In this document: positions 54,176-63,773 of the stretch, one piece after another | Layout: every line of letters begins with the position of its first letter | Numbering within the stretch: position 1 is the first letter of the stretch | NCBI GenBank assembly: GCA_024460105.1 | Contig: JANFXS010000003.1 | Coordinates: 248,001-312,000, forward strand | DNA from: Anaerotignum faecicola | GTDB lineage: Bacteria > Bacillota > Clostridia > Lachnospirales > Anaerotignaceae | Reading direction: 5' to 3' | DNA: 64,000 bases | The notes under the pieces: generated by a model | Told to the model about the DNA's origin: nothing | The model's database searches: none | The model's input: only the letters and a program-made list of their open reading frames with translations | Made by a program: the position numbers and the translations under genes

Positions 54176-55135
54176 CTAAAGTTCTTCGCCTATTTTATCC
54201 AAAATATTTTTTAAAACAACGTCAATTTCTTTTCCGCATACTGTGCACCCGGCTGCTTTTGCATGGCCGCCGCCGCCAAACATTACCGCTATTTTTGATA
54301 CGTCAACGCCGTTTTCACTTCTCATGCTTGCTTTAAAAACCCCGTGTTCCTTTTCATATACAAAAACTGAAACTTCGGTGTTTATAATTCCTTTCAAGTA
54401 GCCGGATATTTCAGAAACGTCGTCGCTCACAGCCCCGCATGCCTTCATTTCTTCACCGGTTGCATACGACGCCGCAACAGCCCCTCCGTAATAAAGCTTT
54501 AAGTTCGTAAGCGCCGTACCCATTATTTTTGCTTCTTCGAACCTGCGGCTGAAAAAGATCGAATTATAAATTTTATTAAAGTCAAAATCATACTCCAACA
54601 GCTCGCCGGCCGCTTTAAGCGTTGAAGCTCCCGTTGAAGTATGCCTGAACCCGCCCGTATCAAACACAAGTCCGGTGTAAATTGCTGCCGCAATATCCGC
54701 ATTAACAGGATAGTATCCGTTTATAAGTCTGAACACTATTTCACATGTACTCGAAGAATTTTCCTCAACATAATTTAATTCCCCGAAAAATGTATTGCTT
54801 TTATGATGGTCAATATTTATCGTATGCCCTGCTTTTTCAAATACGGCTTTATTTTTTCCCAGCCGTTCTTTGTCGCCGCAGTCAAGCGAAATATAAAGTT
54901 CCGGCAAATACCCGTCATCAACGTCATTGGAAACAAGCCCGCCTGTAGGTATTACAGAAAAAGTTTCAGAATATGGTTCAAGTATTATTTTTATTTCTTT
55001 TCCCATTTCTTTTAAACTCATACCCAGGGCGGCGCATGCGCCTACAGCATCGCCGTCGGGGCTTGTATGCCCCGATATGGCGATAGAACCGCTGGAATTT
55101 ATAAGGCTTCTTATTTCTTCAAAAGTATTATTCAT
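54176..55135 (-). CDS. nrnA: Bifunctional oligoribonuclease/pAp phosphatase (NrnA-like)
   Basis: 319 residues from ATG 55135, overlapping the rbfA stop by 8 bases. DHH phosphoesterase motifs: HTSPDGDAVGA near 23, DCGDK near 85, DHHKSN near 115, and a C-terminal DHHA1 with GGGGHAKAAGC. It degrades short oligoribonucleotides and 3'-phosphoadenosine 5'-phosphate. Standard order rbfA-nrnA-truB. Confidence 0.95.
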   Translation of the reverse strand: MNNTFEEIRSLINSSGSIAISGHTSPDGDAVGACAALGMSLKEMGKEIKIILEPYSETFSVIPTGGLVSNDVDDGYLPELYISLDCGDKERLGKNKAVFEKAGHTINIDHHKSNTFFGELNYVEENSSSTCEIVFRLINGYYPVNADIAAAIYTGLVFDTGGFRHTSTGASTLKAAGELLEYDFDFNKIYNSIFFSRRFEEAKIMGTALTNLKLYYGGAVAASYATGEEMKACGAVSDDVSEISGYLKGIINTEVSVFVYEKEHGVFKASMRSENGVDVSKIAVMFGGGGHAKAAGCTVCGKEIDVVLKNILDKIGEEL

Positions 55136-55505
55136 TGCCCTCATCTCCGGAACCGCTGTTTTTGGAAATTTCGTTTATTAATTGGTTCATTCTTACCGAA
55201 TATTCAACCGAATCGTCCAATTTAAAAATAAGTTCGGGCGTATTCCTCAAATTAACCCTTTCGGCAAGGAGATGGCGCATAAATCCGCCTGCATTTTTAA
55301 GCCCCTTCATAACGCTGGCCTTTTCTTCTTCATTTCCCAAAACCGAAACATAAACCTTACAGTATTTAAGGTCGCTTGTTGTTTCAACCCTTATAACGCT
55401 CGTTAAGCTTCCTATACGGGGATCTTTAACTTCGCTTCTTATAATATTTGCAAGTTCACGCTGTATTTCATCATTTATTCGGATCATCCTGGTATTTGTT
55501 TTCAT
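55128..55505 (-). CDS. rbfA: Ribosome-binding factor A
   Basis: 125 residues, KH-type fold: RINDEIQRELANIIRSEVKDPR, SDLKYCKVYVSVLG, NLRNTPELIFKLDDSVEYS. Assists 16S 5' end maturation and 30S assembly. Ends overlapping nrnA; starts 24 bases after infB. Confidence 0.96.
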   Translation of the reverse strand: MKTNTRMIRINDEIQRELANIIRSEVKDPRIGSLTSVIRVETTSDLKYCKVYVSVLGNEEEKASVMKGLKNAGGFMRHLLAERVNLRNTPELIFKLDDSVEYSVRMNQLINEISKNSGSGDEGNE

Positions 55506-55529
55506 CTTTTCACCACTTTTCAGTTTAAA

Positions 55530-57884
55530 TTACCTTGGCACTTCAACCATGATATAAGCCTCGACTGTATCGCCTTCTTTAAGGTCATTAAACTTTTTGA
55601 TTACAAGCCCGCATTCGTAATTGGTGTTAACTTCTTTAACATCGTCTTTAAAGCGTTTAAGGCTCTCAAGCTCACCGTCATGTATCATTTCCTTATCGCG
55701 GAATATCCTAACTTTGCATCCCCTCTGGAACTTTCCGTCTGTTACATAACTTCCCGCAATAGTGCCAACGCCTGACGCTTTAAACAGCTGCCGCACTTCC
55801 GCATGTCCGATAATCTTTTCTTCATATACAGGGTCGAGCATGCCTTTCATAGCGCTCATTATGTCCTCGATGGCATTGTAAATTACCCTGTAAAGACGCA
55901 CGTCAACTTTTTCAGTATCTGCAAACACTTTAGCCGCCGGTTCCGGCCTTACGTTAAATCCGATTATAATAGCGTTTGACGCGCTTGCAAGCATAACGTC
56001 AGACTCGGTTATTGTTCCAACTCCGCCATGTATTATACTTACCCTTACCTCTTCATTTGAAAGCTTTTCAAGGCTCTGTTTCACGGCTTCAACGGAACCT
56101 TGAACGTCGGCTTTTACAACAATCTTAAGTTCTTTCATATTTCCGCTTTGAATCTGCGTGAACAAATCGTCAAGGGACACTTTCTGCGGAGTGTCTTTAA
56201 TCATTTCGGTCCTGTTTTTAGCCACAATCGTTTCGGCAACCTGACGCGCCTGTTTTTCATTTTCGGCAACATAAAAACTGTCGCCTGCTGAAGGCACTTC
56301 CGAGAGTCCTAATATTTCCACGGGAGTTGAAGGACCCGCCTTTTTAACACGTTTGCCTTTATCGTCCATCATAGCCCTTATTTTTCCGTAAGCACAGCCT
56401 GCCACAATAGGATCCCCTATATTAAGGGTTCCGTCCTGTACAAGAACTGTCGCGACAGGTCCGCGGCCTTTGTCAAGCTGCGCTTCTATAATTGTGCCGC
56501 GGGCTTTCTTTTTCGGATTTGCTTTAAGTTCTTTCATTTCGGCAACAAGTATAATCATCTCAAGCAGCGTATCAATGCCGACTTTATTTATAGCCGACAC
56601 AGGCACGCAAATAGTATCGCCGCCCCAGTCTTCCGTTAATATTCCGTATTCAACAAGCTCCTGCTTAACTCTGTCAGGGTTAGCTCCTACTTTGTCGATT
56701 TTATTTACCGCAACAATTATTTCAACGCCGGCCGCCTTCGCATGGTTAATCGCTTCAACAGTCTGCGGCATAACTCCGTCGTCAGCCGCAACGACAAGTA
56801 TGGCAATATCCGTTACCTGCGCTCCGCGCATACGCATAGCCGTAAATGCTTCATGTCCCGGCGTGTCGAGGAAAGTTATGGGATTTCCGTCAATTTCAAC
56901 TGTATAAGCTCCTATATGCTGAGTAATACCTCCCGCTTCGCCAGCGGTTACGCGGCTGTGCCTTATTGAATCAAGAAGAGAAGTTTTACCGTGGTCAACA
57001 TGCCCCATAACTACAACAACAGGCGGTCTTTCAATAAGATCTTCCTCTTTGTCCGGTTCTTCCCTGAATGTTTCTTCAAGAATGTCCTTTTCTTCTTCAA
57101 GTTCAAGTATTATATTAAATTCTTCTGCTATCTCTGACGCTTCATCAAATGTAAGCGTGTGGTTAAGCGTAAGCATTTTTCCTTTTTTCATAAGGCTTTT
57201 TACAAGTTCGCTTGAACTTTTGCCAAGTGTTTCCGCAAGTTCCTTAACTGTCAGGCTCGCCGGTATTTCCCTGATTTTAAGTTCGTCTTCAACCGGTTCC
57301 GCCGTTTTTGGCTGAACGGCAGGTTTCTGATTTTCCGGCTTTTTACTCTGCTGTTTTATATTTTTATTGTTTTTGCCGTTTTGCTGCTGGTTTTTATTAT
57401 TCTGGTTCTGCGGTCTGTTATTTTGCGTCCTGTTCCCGTTCTGCCCGCCGCCGTGACCGTTTTGAGGCCTTGTATTTTGCTGATTCCTGTTATTATCGGA
57501 ATTGCCATGAACATTCTGGCTTTTGTTTTCGTTTGAATGGCTAAACGGCTGTTTTCCGCTTTGCTGAGGTTTTTGGCCGTAATTTTTTTGGTTTGGTTTA
57601 TTTTTAAACTGGCCGCTATTTTGGTTATTGTTTTTTTCCCTTTTTTCGGAAACTGCTTTCGGATGTTCGTTTTTGTTTTCCTTAAACTCTTTTGGCGGCT
57701 GTTGAACCGGCGCTTCCGCTTTAGTCTCCGGCTTATAAAATTCTTTTAATTTTGAAACCGTCGTTTCGTCAACGGCGCTCATATGGCTTGAAGCTTCTAT
57801 TCCGTATTCTTTAAGCTTTTCTATAATAGTTTTAGAGCTGACGTTCAATTCTTTCGCTAATTCATGTATTCTGACTTTTGACAA
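55530..57884 (-). CDS. infB: Translation initiation factor IF-2
   Basis: 784 residues from TTG 57884, 5 bases after GGAGGTGG (an in-frame TTG 15 bases upstream lies in that site). Order: N-terminal IF2_N ([17 protein letters not shown]), a low-complexity Asn/Gln/Lys-rich linker (about 65-200), second IF2_N (about 205-260), GTPase with [12 protein letters not shown] near 300 and NKIDKVGAN, then domains II, III and C2. Delivers initiator tRNA to the 30S subunit. The long Gln/Asn-rich linker is unusually simple in sequence. Confidence 0.97.
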   Translation of the reverse strand: MSKVRIHELAKELNVSSKTIIEKLKEYGIEASSHMSAVDETTVSKLKEFYKPETKAEAPVQQPPKEFKENKNEHPKAVSEKREKNNNQNSGQFKNKPNQKNYGQKPQQSGKQPFSHSNENKSQNVHGNSDNNRNQQNTRPQNGHGGGQNGNRTQNNRPQNQNNKNQQQNGKNNKNIKQQSKKPENQKPAVQPKTAEPVEDELKIREIPASLTVKELAETLGKSSSELVKSLMKKGKMLTLNHTLTFDEASEIAEEFNIILELEEEKDILEETFREEPDKEEDLIERPPVVVVMGHVDHGKTSLLDSIRHSRVTAGEAGGITQHIGAYTVEIDGNPITFLDTPGHEAFTAMRMRGAQVTDIAILVVAADDGVMPQTVEAINHAKAAGVEIIVAVNKIDKVGANPDRVKQELVEYGILTEDWGGDTICVPVSAINKVGIDTLLEMIILVAEMKELKANPKKKARGTIIEAQLDKGRGPVATVLVQDGTLNIGDPIVAGCAYGKIRAMMDDKGKRVKKAGPSTPVEILGLSEVPSAGDSFYVAENEKQARQVAETIVAKNRTEMIKDTPQKVSLDDLFTQIQSGNMKELKIVVKADVQGSVEAVKQSLEKLSNEEVRVSIIHGGVGTITESDVMLASASNAIIIGFNVRPEPAAKVFADTEKVDVRLYRVIYNAIEDIMSAMKGMLDPVYEEKIIGHAEVRQLFKASGVGTIAGSYVTDGKFQRGCKVRIFRDKEMIHDGELESLKRFKDDVKEVNTNYECGLVIKKFNDLKEGDTVEAYIMVEVPR

Positions 57885-57915
57885 AGGCTCCACCTCCAAT
57901 AATGCATTTCCAATC

Positions 57916-58215
57916 CTATATCTCTAAAAGGGTTAATATTTTATTTGCGAACCCTGAATCGCAAACTGCCACTACCGACCTTTCGGCTTTTCCGACAGCA
58001 TTTCCAATTTCCGCTTTTTTCCCAAAATATACAATCCGCACTTTGTAGTAATCAGCCGAATTTTTAAACTTCTTTTTTGTGTTGTCAGACGCGTCTTCAG
58101 ATACGATAACAAGACTTGCCTTACCGCTTTTAACAGCATTTTCAGCAGCCGTTTCACCCGCCGACAATTTGCCGGCGCGCATACATAATCCTAAAATCGA
58201 CAATGTCCTATTCAT
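57916..58215 (-). CDS. ylxQ: L7Ae-family ribosome-associated protein YlxQ
   Basis: 99 residues from ATG 58215, overlapping the ylxR stop by 8 bases. L7Ae/L30e fold: [25 protein letters not shown] split over two helices, then [17 protein letters not shown]. Binds kink-turn-like RNA in this family. Standard nusA-ylxR-ylxQ-infB order. Confidence 0.93.
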   Translation of the reverse strand: MNRTLSILGLCMRAGKLSAGETAAENAVKSGKASLVIVSEDASDNTKKKFKNSADYYKVRIVYFGKKAEIGNAVGKAERSVVAVCDSGFANKILTLLEI

Positions 58216-58477
58216 TTTCAGCAAGCTCTTCCCTTATTTTTTCATAAACTTCTTTAGGCACCGGCGATTTAAAGCTTCTTTCAAAACCCTTAGATTTCTG
58301 AGCTTTGTCAAGACATTCAACCGAACGGCATACATACGCCCCTCTTCCCGGCTTCTTTCCTGTTAAATCCAGGGAGAATTCCCCTTCGTCATTTCTTACT
58401 ATACGCACAAGTTCTTTTTTATTTTTCATTTCCTGGCATCCTGTGCATTTTCTAAGAGGAATTTTTTTCTGCTTCAA
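58208..58477 (-). CDS. ylxR: YlxR (DUF448) RNA-binding protein
   Basis: 89 residues. The family motif with [20 protein letters not shown] and [16 protein letters not shown] is complete. In Clostridia YlxR can act as a nucleoid/RNase P regulator; the precise role varies. Between nusA and ylxQ. Confidence 0.95.
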   Translation of the reverse strand: MKQKKIPLRKCTGCQEMKNKKELVRIVRNDEGEFSLDLTGKKPGRGAYVCRSVECLDKAQKSKGFERSFKSPVPKEVYEKIREELAENE

Positions 58478-58499
58478 AGTGGTTTCCTCCTTATATCAA

Positions 58500-59633
58500 T
58501 TATTCTTCGTTTGTTCCGTCGTCCGAATATTCTTTACGCTCGGCATTATCCTCAACTATATCGTCAACGCTTTCCATATCGTCAAGAAAACCCGTCGCTT
58601 CGGCTTGGCTTTCGCTTTTAATGTCAATTCTCCATCCTGTAAGCTTTGCTGAAAGCCGTGCATTCTGCCCTTCTTTTCCGATAGCAAGAGAAAGCTGATG
58701 ATCCGGCACAACAATTTTAGCGCTTTGGTTTTCCTCGTCAACCTTTACGGCAACAACCTTTGAAGGGCTTAATGCGGCGGCTATAAATTCCTTAGGGTCG
58801 TCGCTCCAGTTGATAATGTCAATCTTTTCTCCGTTAAGTTCTTCTACGATTACGTTTACCCTGTATCCATTCTGCCCTACGCAGGCGCCAACTGCGTCGA
58901 CGTTTTCATCTTTGGAATAAACGGCAATTTTAGTTCTGGAACCTGCCTCGCGCGCAATACTCTTAATTTCAACAAGCCCGTCGTGTACTTCCGGAACTTC
59001 CTGTTCAAACAGTCTTTTGACAAGCTCGGGATGAGTTCTTGAAACATAAATCTGAGGGCCTTTTGTCGTCTGCTTAACTTCAACAACATAAACTTTTATT
59101 CTGTCTTGGAACGAATAAGTTTCTCCCGGTATCTGCTCGTTCGGCGAAAGAACAGCGTCAATTTTTCCAAGCTGTATTATAATATTTTTCTTGTCCATTC
59201 TCTGAACAATACCCGTAACTATATCTTTTTCTTTAGTTATATACTGATTAAAAAGTATTTCCCTTTCAGCCTCGCGGAATTTCTGAACAACAACCTGTTT
59301 TGCCGTCTGGGCGGAAATACGCCCAAAATCCTTCGGCGTTACAACTTCATTATAAACGTCGCCGAGTTTATACCTTTTGTCGATTTTTCTTGCATCCTCA
59401 AGGGAAATTTGCAGCATATCGTCCTCAACTTCTTCAACGACGTCTTTTTGCGCATAAACGTCTACAGCGCCTGTTTCCCTATTAATTTCAACCTTAATAT
59501 TCTGCGACGTTCCAAAATTCTTTTTGCATGCCGAAACAAGCGACGTTTCGATTGCTTCAAATATTATTTCCTCATCGATGCCTTTTTCTTTCTTAATTTC
59601 CCTCAAAGCATCAATAAACTCCTTCTGATCCAT
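58500..59633 (-). CDS. nusA: Transcription termination/antitermination factor NusA
   Basis: 377 residues: N-terminal RNA polymerase-binding domain (1-130), S1 (about 135-200, [22 protein letters not shown]), and two KH domains (about 205-345, [41 protein letters not shown]). It lacks the C-terminal acidic repeats of proteobacteria, ending in a short acidic tail. Modulates pausing, termination and antitermination. The operon leader contains a terminator-like hairpin (60143-60169). Confidence 0.96.
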   Translation of the reverse strand: MDQKEFIDALREIKKEKGIDEEIIFEAIETSLVSACKKNFGTSQNIKVEINRETGAVDVYAQKDVVEEVEDDMLQISLEDARKIDKRYKLGDVYNEVVTPKDFGRISAQTAKQVVVQKFREAEREILFNQYITKEKDIVTGIVQRMDKKNIIIQLGKIDAVLSPNEQIPGETYSFQDRIKVYVVEVKQTTKGPQIYVSRTHPELVKRLFEQEVPEVHDGLVEIKSIAREAGSRTKIAVYSKDENVDAVGACVGQNGYRVNVIVEELNGEKIDIINWSDDPKEFIAAALSPSKVVAVKVDEENQSAKIVVPDHQLSLAIGKEGQNARLSAKLTGWRIDIKSESQAEATGFLDDMESVDDIVEDNAERKEYSDDGTNEE

Positions 59634-59650
59634 TTTCCATACTCCTCCTT

Positions 59651-60118
59651 TTAAAACAAAACCGCAAGGCGAATTAAAGCAATATCTTTTCTGTCAAAAG
59701 ATAATTCGGCGCCGTTTTCATCTGTAATTGTAACAACCGTACCGTCAAGCCCCTTTAGTATTCCTTGAAATTCTTTCTGTTTATCTACAGCTTTATAAAG
59801 TTTAACGTCAACCGTTTCACCGGCATATTTGACAAAGTCCGAATCTTTTTTCAGCGGCCTGTCTAACCCTGGGGAGCTGACTTCAAGTATATAGGCCTGC
59901 TCAATAGGGTCTTCCACGTCGAGCACTTTTTCAACGGCGCGGCTCACCGTTTCGCAGTCATCCACGGTGACGCCTCCTTCTTTATCGATAAATATTCTTA
60001 AATACCAATTTTGGCCTTCTTTTACGAACTCAACGTCAACAAGTTCATAATTGTCTTTTAATATAACCGGAGCAATCAGGTTTTCAACTTTTTTTTCAGT
60101 GTTCATCTCTTTCGCCAT
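59651..60118 (-). CDS. rimP: Ribosome maturation factor RimP
   Basis: 155 residues. N-terminal LVDVEFVKEGQNWYLRIFID and ILEVSSPGLDRPL are the family signature. Needed for 30S assembly. First gene of the rimP-nusA-infB operon. AAAGAGGTGATAGT ribosome site. Confidence 0.95.
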   Translation of the reverse strand: MAKEMNTEKKVENLIAPVILKDNYELVDVEFVKEGQNWYLRIFIDKEGGVTVDDCETVSRAVEKVLDVEDPIEQAYILEVSSPGLDRPLKKDSDFVKYAGETVDVKLYKAVDKQKEFQGILKGLDGTVVTITDENGAELSFDRKDIALIRLAVLF

Positions 60119-60142
60119 ACTATCACCTCTTTACTATAAATA

Positions 60143-60169
60143 AAAGAGTGGGTTTTAAGCCCACTCTTT
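60143..60169 (-). terminator. Terminator-like hairpin in the rimP-nusA leader
   Basis: AAAGAGTGGG pairs perfectly with CCCACTCTTT, followed on the minus strand by TTATTTATAG. It lies between purA and rimP, but also downstream of the promoter at 60197-60225, so it may be a purA terminator or an attenuator of the rimP-nusA operon. Confidence 0.7.
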
Positions 60170-60196
60170 AACAAATCCCAATATTAACTGTAATAT

Positions 60197-60225
60197 AGTA
60201 TATCACCATTATATATATATTTCAA
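60197..60225 (-). promoter_or_regulatory. Promoter of the rimP-nusA-infB operon
   Basis: Minus strand TTGAAA (60225-60220), a 17-bp spacer and TATACT (60202-60197), immediately after the purA stop at 60229. Confidence 0.7.
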
Positions 60226-60228
60226 TAC

Positions 60229-61503
60229 TTATCTGTAAATAATCTCGTTTCTTTTTGGCCCATTTGATACAATAGTTATAGGATAACCTATTTCTTTTTC
60301 AATAAACTCAACATAATTCCTTGCATTTTCAGGAAGATCCTCATACTTGTCGATTCCTCTAATATCGCATTTCCAGCCCGGCAGAACTTTAAAGACAGGC
60401 TTTGCCTTTTCAAGCAGGGGAGTAACTGGGAACTCCTTAGTTACAACGCCGTCAATTTCATATCCGACGCAAACAGGTATTTCGTCAAGGTATCCAAGTA
60501 CGTCAATAGCAGTAAAAGCAACATCCGTAGTTCCCTGAAGCATACAGCCGTAACGCGTAGCCACGCAGTCAAACCATCCCATACGCCTCGGACGTCCTGT
60601 AGTTGCACCGAATTCACCGGCGTCGCCGCCACGCATGCGCAGATCGTTGGCCTCATCGCCGAATATCTCACTAACAAAAGCTCCTCCGCCGACAGCGGAT
60701 GAATATGCTTTGGCAACAGTATATACTTTTTCAATAGCATAAGGAGGTATGCCCGCCCCGATTGAAGCAAACCCCGCAAGCGTTGAAGAAGATGTCGTCA
60801 TTGGGAAAATACCGTGATCCGGATCCTTAAGGGCTCCTAGCTGGCCTTCGAGAAGTATATTTTTTCCTTCCTTTAAAGCTTTATTCAAATACTCGGCAGT
60901 ATTTACAATATAAGGCGCAATAATCTCCTTATATTCGATAACTTCGCTAAATATCTTCTCCGGATCAAGTTTCGGCTTTTTATAAAGATGTTCAAGAAGT
61001 ATATTTTTAATTTCACATGCCGAGTTAATCCTCTCCCTTAGTATATCTTCATGGAAAAGGTCGCATATTTGAATTCCTGTTTTAGCATATTTATCGGAAT
61101 AAAAAGGCGCAATACCGCTTTTTGTAGAGCCAAACTGCTTATCGCTCAAACGCGCCTCTTCATATGTATCAAATAAAATATGGTAAGGCATAAGAAGCTG
61201 AACCCTGTCCGAAATTAATATTTTAGGATCATGTATTCCGTTTTCTTTTAAATAATTAAGTTCTTTAACAAAATAAGGGACGTTAAAAGCAACGCCGTTT
61301 CCTATTATATTAACAGTATTTTTATTAAATATACCCGACGGCATTTGATGAAGGGAAAATTTCCCGTAATCATTTATAATTGTATGCCCTGCATTGCTTC
61401 CGCCCTGAAAACGGATAACTATGTCGGCGTCAGCGGCAAGCATATCGGTTATTTTGCCTTTGCCTTCGTCTCCCCAGCAGGCTCCTACTATTGCTTTTAC
61501 CAT
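60229..61503 (-). CDS. purA: Adenylosuccinate synthetase
   Basis: 424 residues from ATG 61503 (GGGAGGAATATTTGAT). GTP-binding WGDEGKGKITD at the N-terminus, RFQGGSNAGHTI near 40, TTGRPRRMGWFD near 300 and the IMP/Asp-binding loop later. Converts IMP to adenylosuccinate in AMP synthesis. Monocistronic with a long upstream region. Confidence 0.97.
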   Translation of the reverse strand: MVKAIVGACWGDEGKGKITDMLAADADIVIRFQGGSNAGHTIINDYGKFSLHQMPSGIFNKNTVNIIGNGVAFNVPYFVKELNYLKENGIHDPKILISDRVQLLMPYHILFDTYEEARLSDKQFGSTKSGIAPFYSDKYAKTGIQICDLFHEDILRERINSACEIKNILLEHLYKKPKLDPEKIFSEVIEYKEIIAPYIVNTAEYLNKALKEGKNILLEGQLGALKDPDHGIFPMTTSSSTLAGFASIGAGIPPYAIEKVYTVAKAYSSAVGGGAFVSEIFGDEANDLRMRGGDAGEFGATTGRPRRMGWFDCVATRYGCMLQGTTDVAFTAIDVLGYLDEIPVCVGYEIDGVVTKEFPVTPLLEKAKPVFKVLPGWKCDIRGIDKYEDLPENARNYVEFIEKEIGYPITIVSNGPKRNEIIYR

Positions 61504-61762
61504 ATCAAATATTCCTCCCATATGTTTAATAAGGACTGGCTGATCAACAGCGCTTAATGTCAGAAAAACTTATTTGCTTTTTCGGCCCGGTTTCGTTAAA
61601 CAGGAAACCGGAAACCTTCTGCCATTTGCGCTTGCTTTAAGCGCCGCTTTTCTTTTCAACGCTGCTGTAAACATAAAAATCATATTGCTTATTTATTATA
61701 CTACTGTACATGTCATAAGTAAAATAAATACTTTTTATATTTATTATAAATTATAGTGATAT
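61504..61762 (-). promoter_or_regulatory. purA upstream region with small hairpin
   Basis: A perfect 8-bp stem CCGGTTTC/GAAACCGG (61587-61611) lies about 80 bases before the purA ATG, with no T-run on either strand. No riboswitch was recognised. Confidence 0.4.
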
Positions 61763-62374
61763 CTAGTCAAACCAAACCGAAAACTCGCATCCGCAATAGT
61801 TCTGTCTGTACAACCCGAAACGCTTGGATAATTCTATTGAACGTTTGTAGCCGTCTTTCTTTTTAAAATCCGAAACAAGGTATTTGATGTTAAATTCCCT
61901 TTCAAGCTCAAGGCCAATATTATTAAGTATATCCGCATTTTTATGAGGGCTTACCGTGAGTGTTGAAGCGAAATAGTCAAATCCATATTCTTTTGCTGTT
62001 TTAGCCGTTTCAAAAAGACGCAGCTTAAAACATTCAAAGCATCTTTTGCCGCCTTCACGTTCCTCTTCCAGCCCGTTAACTGCTTTAAGAAATTTGCCGT
62101 AATCATATCCCGCCTGCATAACTTCTATATTTCCTTCAAAATCGGCCTTTTCAATAAGCTTAAACTGTTCCTCAAGCCTTTTACTATATTCGCTTTCAGG
62201 GTAAATATTCGGATTATAAAATAATACCGTTATATCAAAATATTTTGAAAGATATTCCAAAACATAACTGCTGCATGGGCCGCAGCAACTATGAAGCAAA
62301 AGTTTAGGCCTAATTCCGTTCAACTCAATTTTTTTAATTTCCTCATCTGTGATTAACTGATAGTTCTTTCGCAT
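61763..62374 (-). CDS. queH: Epoxyqueuosine reductase QueH
   Basis: 203 residues from ATG 62374 (GAGGAAATA). The cluster/redox cysteines CCGPCSS near 30 and C..C..C in RCFECF and YCGCEF are conserved. Completes queuosine synthesis by reducing the epoxide. Monocistronic. Confidence 0.94.
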   Translation of the reverse strand: MRKNYQLITDEEIKKIELNGIRPKLLLHSCCGPCSSYVLEYLSKYFDITVLFYNPNIYPESEYSKRLEEQFKLIEKADFEGNIEVMQAGYDYGKFLKAVNGLEEEREGGKRCFECFKLRLFETAKTAKEYGFDYFASTLTVSPHKNADILNNIGLELEREFNIKYLVSDFKKKDGYKRSIELSKRFGLYRQNYCGCEFSVWFD

Positions 62375-62397
62375 TATTTCCTCCAAAAATATAAAAA

Positions 62398-62417
62398 CGG
62401 CCTGATATTTCAGGCCG
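62398..62417 (-). terminator. Terminator of the LCP gene
   Basis: CGGCCTG/CAGGCCG with a 6-base loop, followed by TTTTTAT on the minus strand. Confidence 0.8.
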
Positions 62418-62423
62418 CATAAA

Positions 62424-63758
62424 TTATTCGTCTGTACCGAGAATTATAAGTATGTCGATTCCTTCTCCAAGCATGGACGGTTCTACTATTATTTCACTGT
62501 TCGGATAATATCCTTGAATATCCTTTCCCATGCCTTCCTCTGAAACAAATATTCTCGTATTGGCCGTTTTTTCACCGTTATAAGTTGAAATTCCGGATAT
62601 CGTAAACCCTTCGTTTTCAAGCATTTGCTGATTTTCCGCTGCAAATCCGCTTTTATAGCCGCCGTTCGCAACTTCTATATTTTTCCCAACGCTTGAAATT
62701 TCCTCTGTTGTTCCTTCCTCAACAGCCTCGACATCGTCGCTGAAGAATATCCTGTTCACAGCTGCCTTTGCTTCAACCTCATCAACAAGATAATATGAAA
62801 CCCCGCCGACCATCTGTCCTTCGCCGGGTATAGTTTCCATTTGTATTTTTGACAAATCGGCGTCGTCCGCATATTGAACATACTTTAACGCGTCACTGAG
62901 AGTTATATCCGTTTCAACATATTCATATGCAGTCTTAACAAGTCCCGGAAGATTTTTAATTAAATTATTGTCGCTTAAAAGTTTTTCGGCCAAAGCCATA
63001 AGGAAATCCTGCTGAACCTGGACCCTCTGCACATCACCAAGAGGATAACGCCTAAATCTTACAAGCTGCTCGGCCTTTTCGCCGTCAAGGTGCTGCATGC
63101 CCTCTTTTAAATTTATAAGCGGATCTCCCGTATCTCTCATGTCCCAATACATATCCTGCGGAACATAAAAATCAATTCCCCCTACGAGATCTACAAGAGC
63201 CCTGAAACTTTCAAAATTAACTTTCACAAAATGATCTATTTCTATTCCCAGAAGTTCTTCAAGCTGTATAATAGAAAATTCATTTGCCTTTTCCTTGCCG
63301 GCATATGCATGCACTTCATTAATTTTACATACGGCGCCGCTTGGAATATATTTTCCGTTTTCAACAAGATAAGTATACATAGCGTCGTTTATCTCAACGC
63401 GCGTATCCCTCGGAACAGACATAAGCCCTATCTTGCCCGACTTGCTGTCGAAATGCACAATAAATATTACGTCCGTCCTTGTGCCGTCGCCGTCTACGCC
63501 AAAAACCGCAACGTTAAGCGTTATGTCTTTGCCGACAAAAGCGTCCATAAAATTCATTTCGCTTCCCTGCAAAGGCTCTTCCTGCTCAAAACCAACAAAT
63601 TTAGAATATGCAAAAACCCCGGCCCCCGCAATAACAACAAAAGTCAAAACCATTGAAAAAACTATCTTAAAAAATCTCGCTATCTGATTTCTTCTTTTTC
63701 TCTTTTTAACTTTCTTGTTTCTATGTGGCATATCACGCTCTATATCTCTTTTGTTCAT
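62424..63758 (-). CDS. LytR-CpsA-Psr family protein with LytR C-terminal domain
   Basis: 444 residues. N-terminal basic stretch and one membrane helix (about 28-50), then the extracellular LCP domain (about 80-300) with GVDGDGTRTDVIF, SVPRDTRVEI and LDGEKAEQLVRFRRYPLGDVQR conserved arginines, and a LytR_C domain at the end. It transfers glycopolymers from lipid carrier to peptidoglycan. GGGAG ribosome site. Directly downstream of a paralog. Confidence 0.92.
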   Translation of the reverse strand: MNKRDIERDMPHRNKKVKKRKRRNQIARFFKIVFSMVLTFVVIAGAGVFAYSKFVGFEQEEPLQGSEMNFMDAFVGKDITLNVAVFGVDGDGTRTDVIFIVHFDSKSGKIGLMSVPRDTRVEINDAMYTYLVENGKYIPSGAVCKINEVHAYAGKEKANEFSIIQLEELLGIEIDHFVKVNFESFRALVDLVGGIDFYVPQDMYWDMRDTGDPLINLKEGMQHLDGEKAEQLVRFRRYPLGDVQRVQVQQDFLMALAEKLLSDNNLIKNLPGLVKTAYEYVETDITLSDALKYVQYADDADLSKIQMETIPGEGQMVGGVSYYLVDEVEAKAAVNRIFFSDDVEAVEEGTTEEISSVGKNIEVANGGYKSGFAAENQQMLENEGFTISGISTYNGEKTANTRIFVSEEGMGKDIQGYYPNSEIIVEPSMLGEGIDILIILGTDE

Positions 63759-63773
63759 GGTAACTCCCTAGAT

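Noticed and set aside
61504-61762. Possible purine riboswitch upstream of purA
   Set aside because: The conserved purine riboswitch core was not recognisable; only an isolated 8-bp stem is present.
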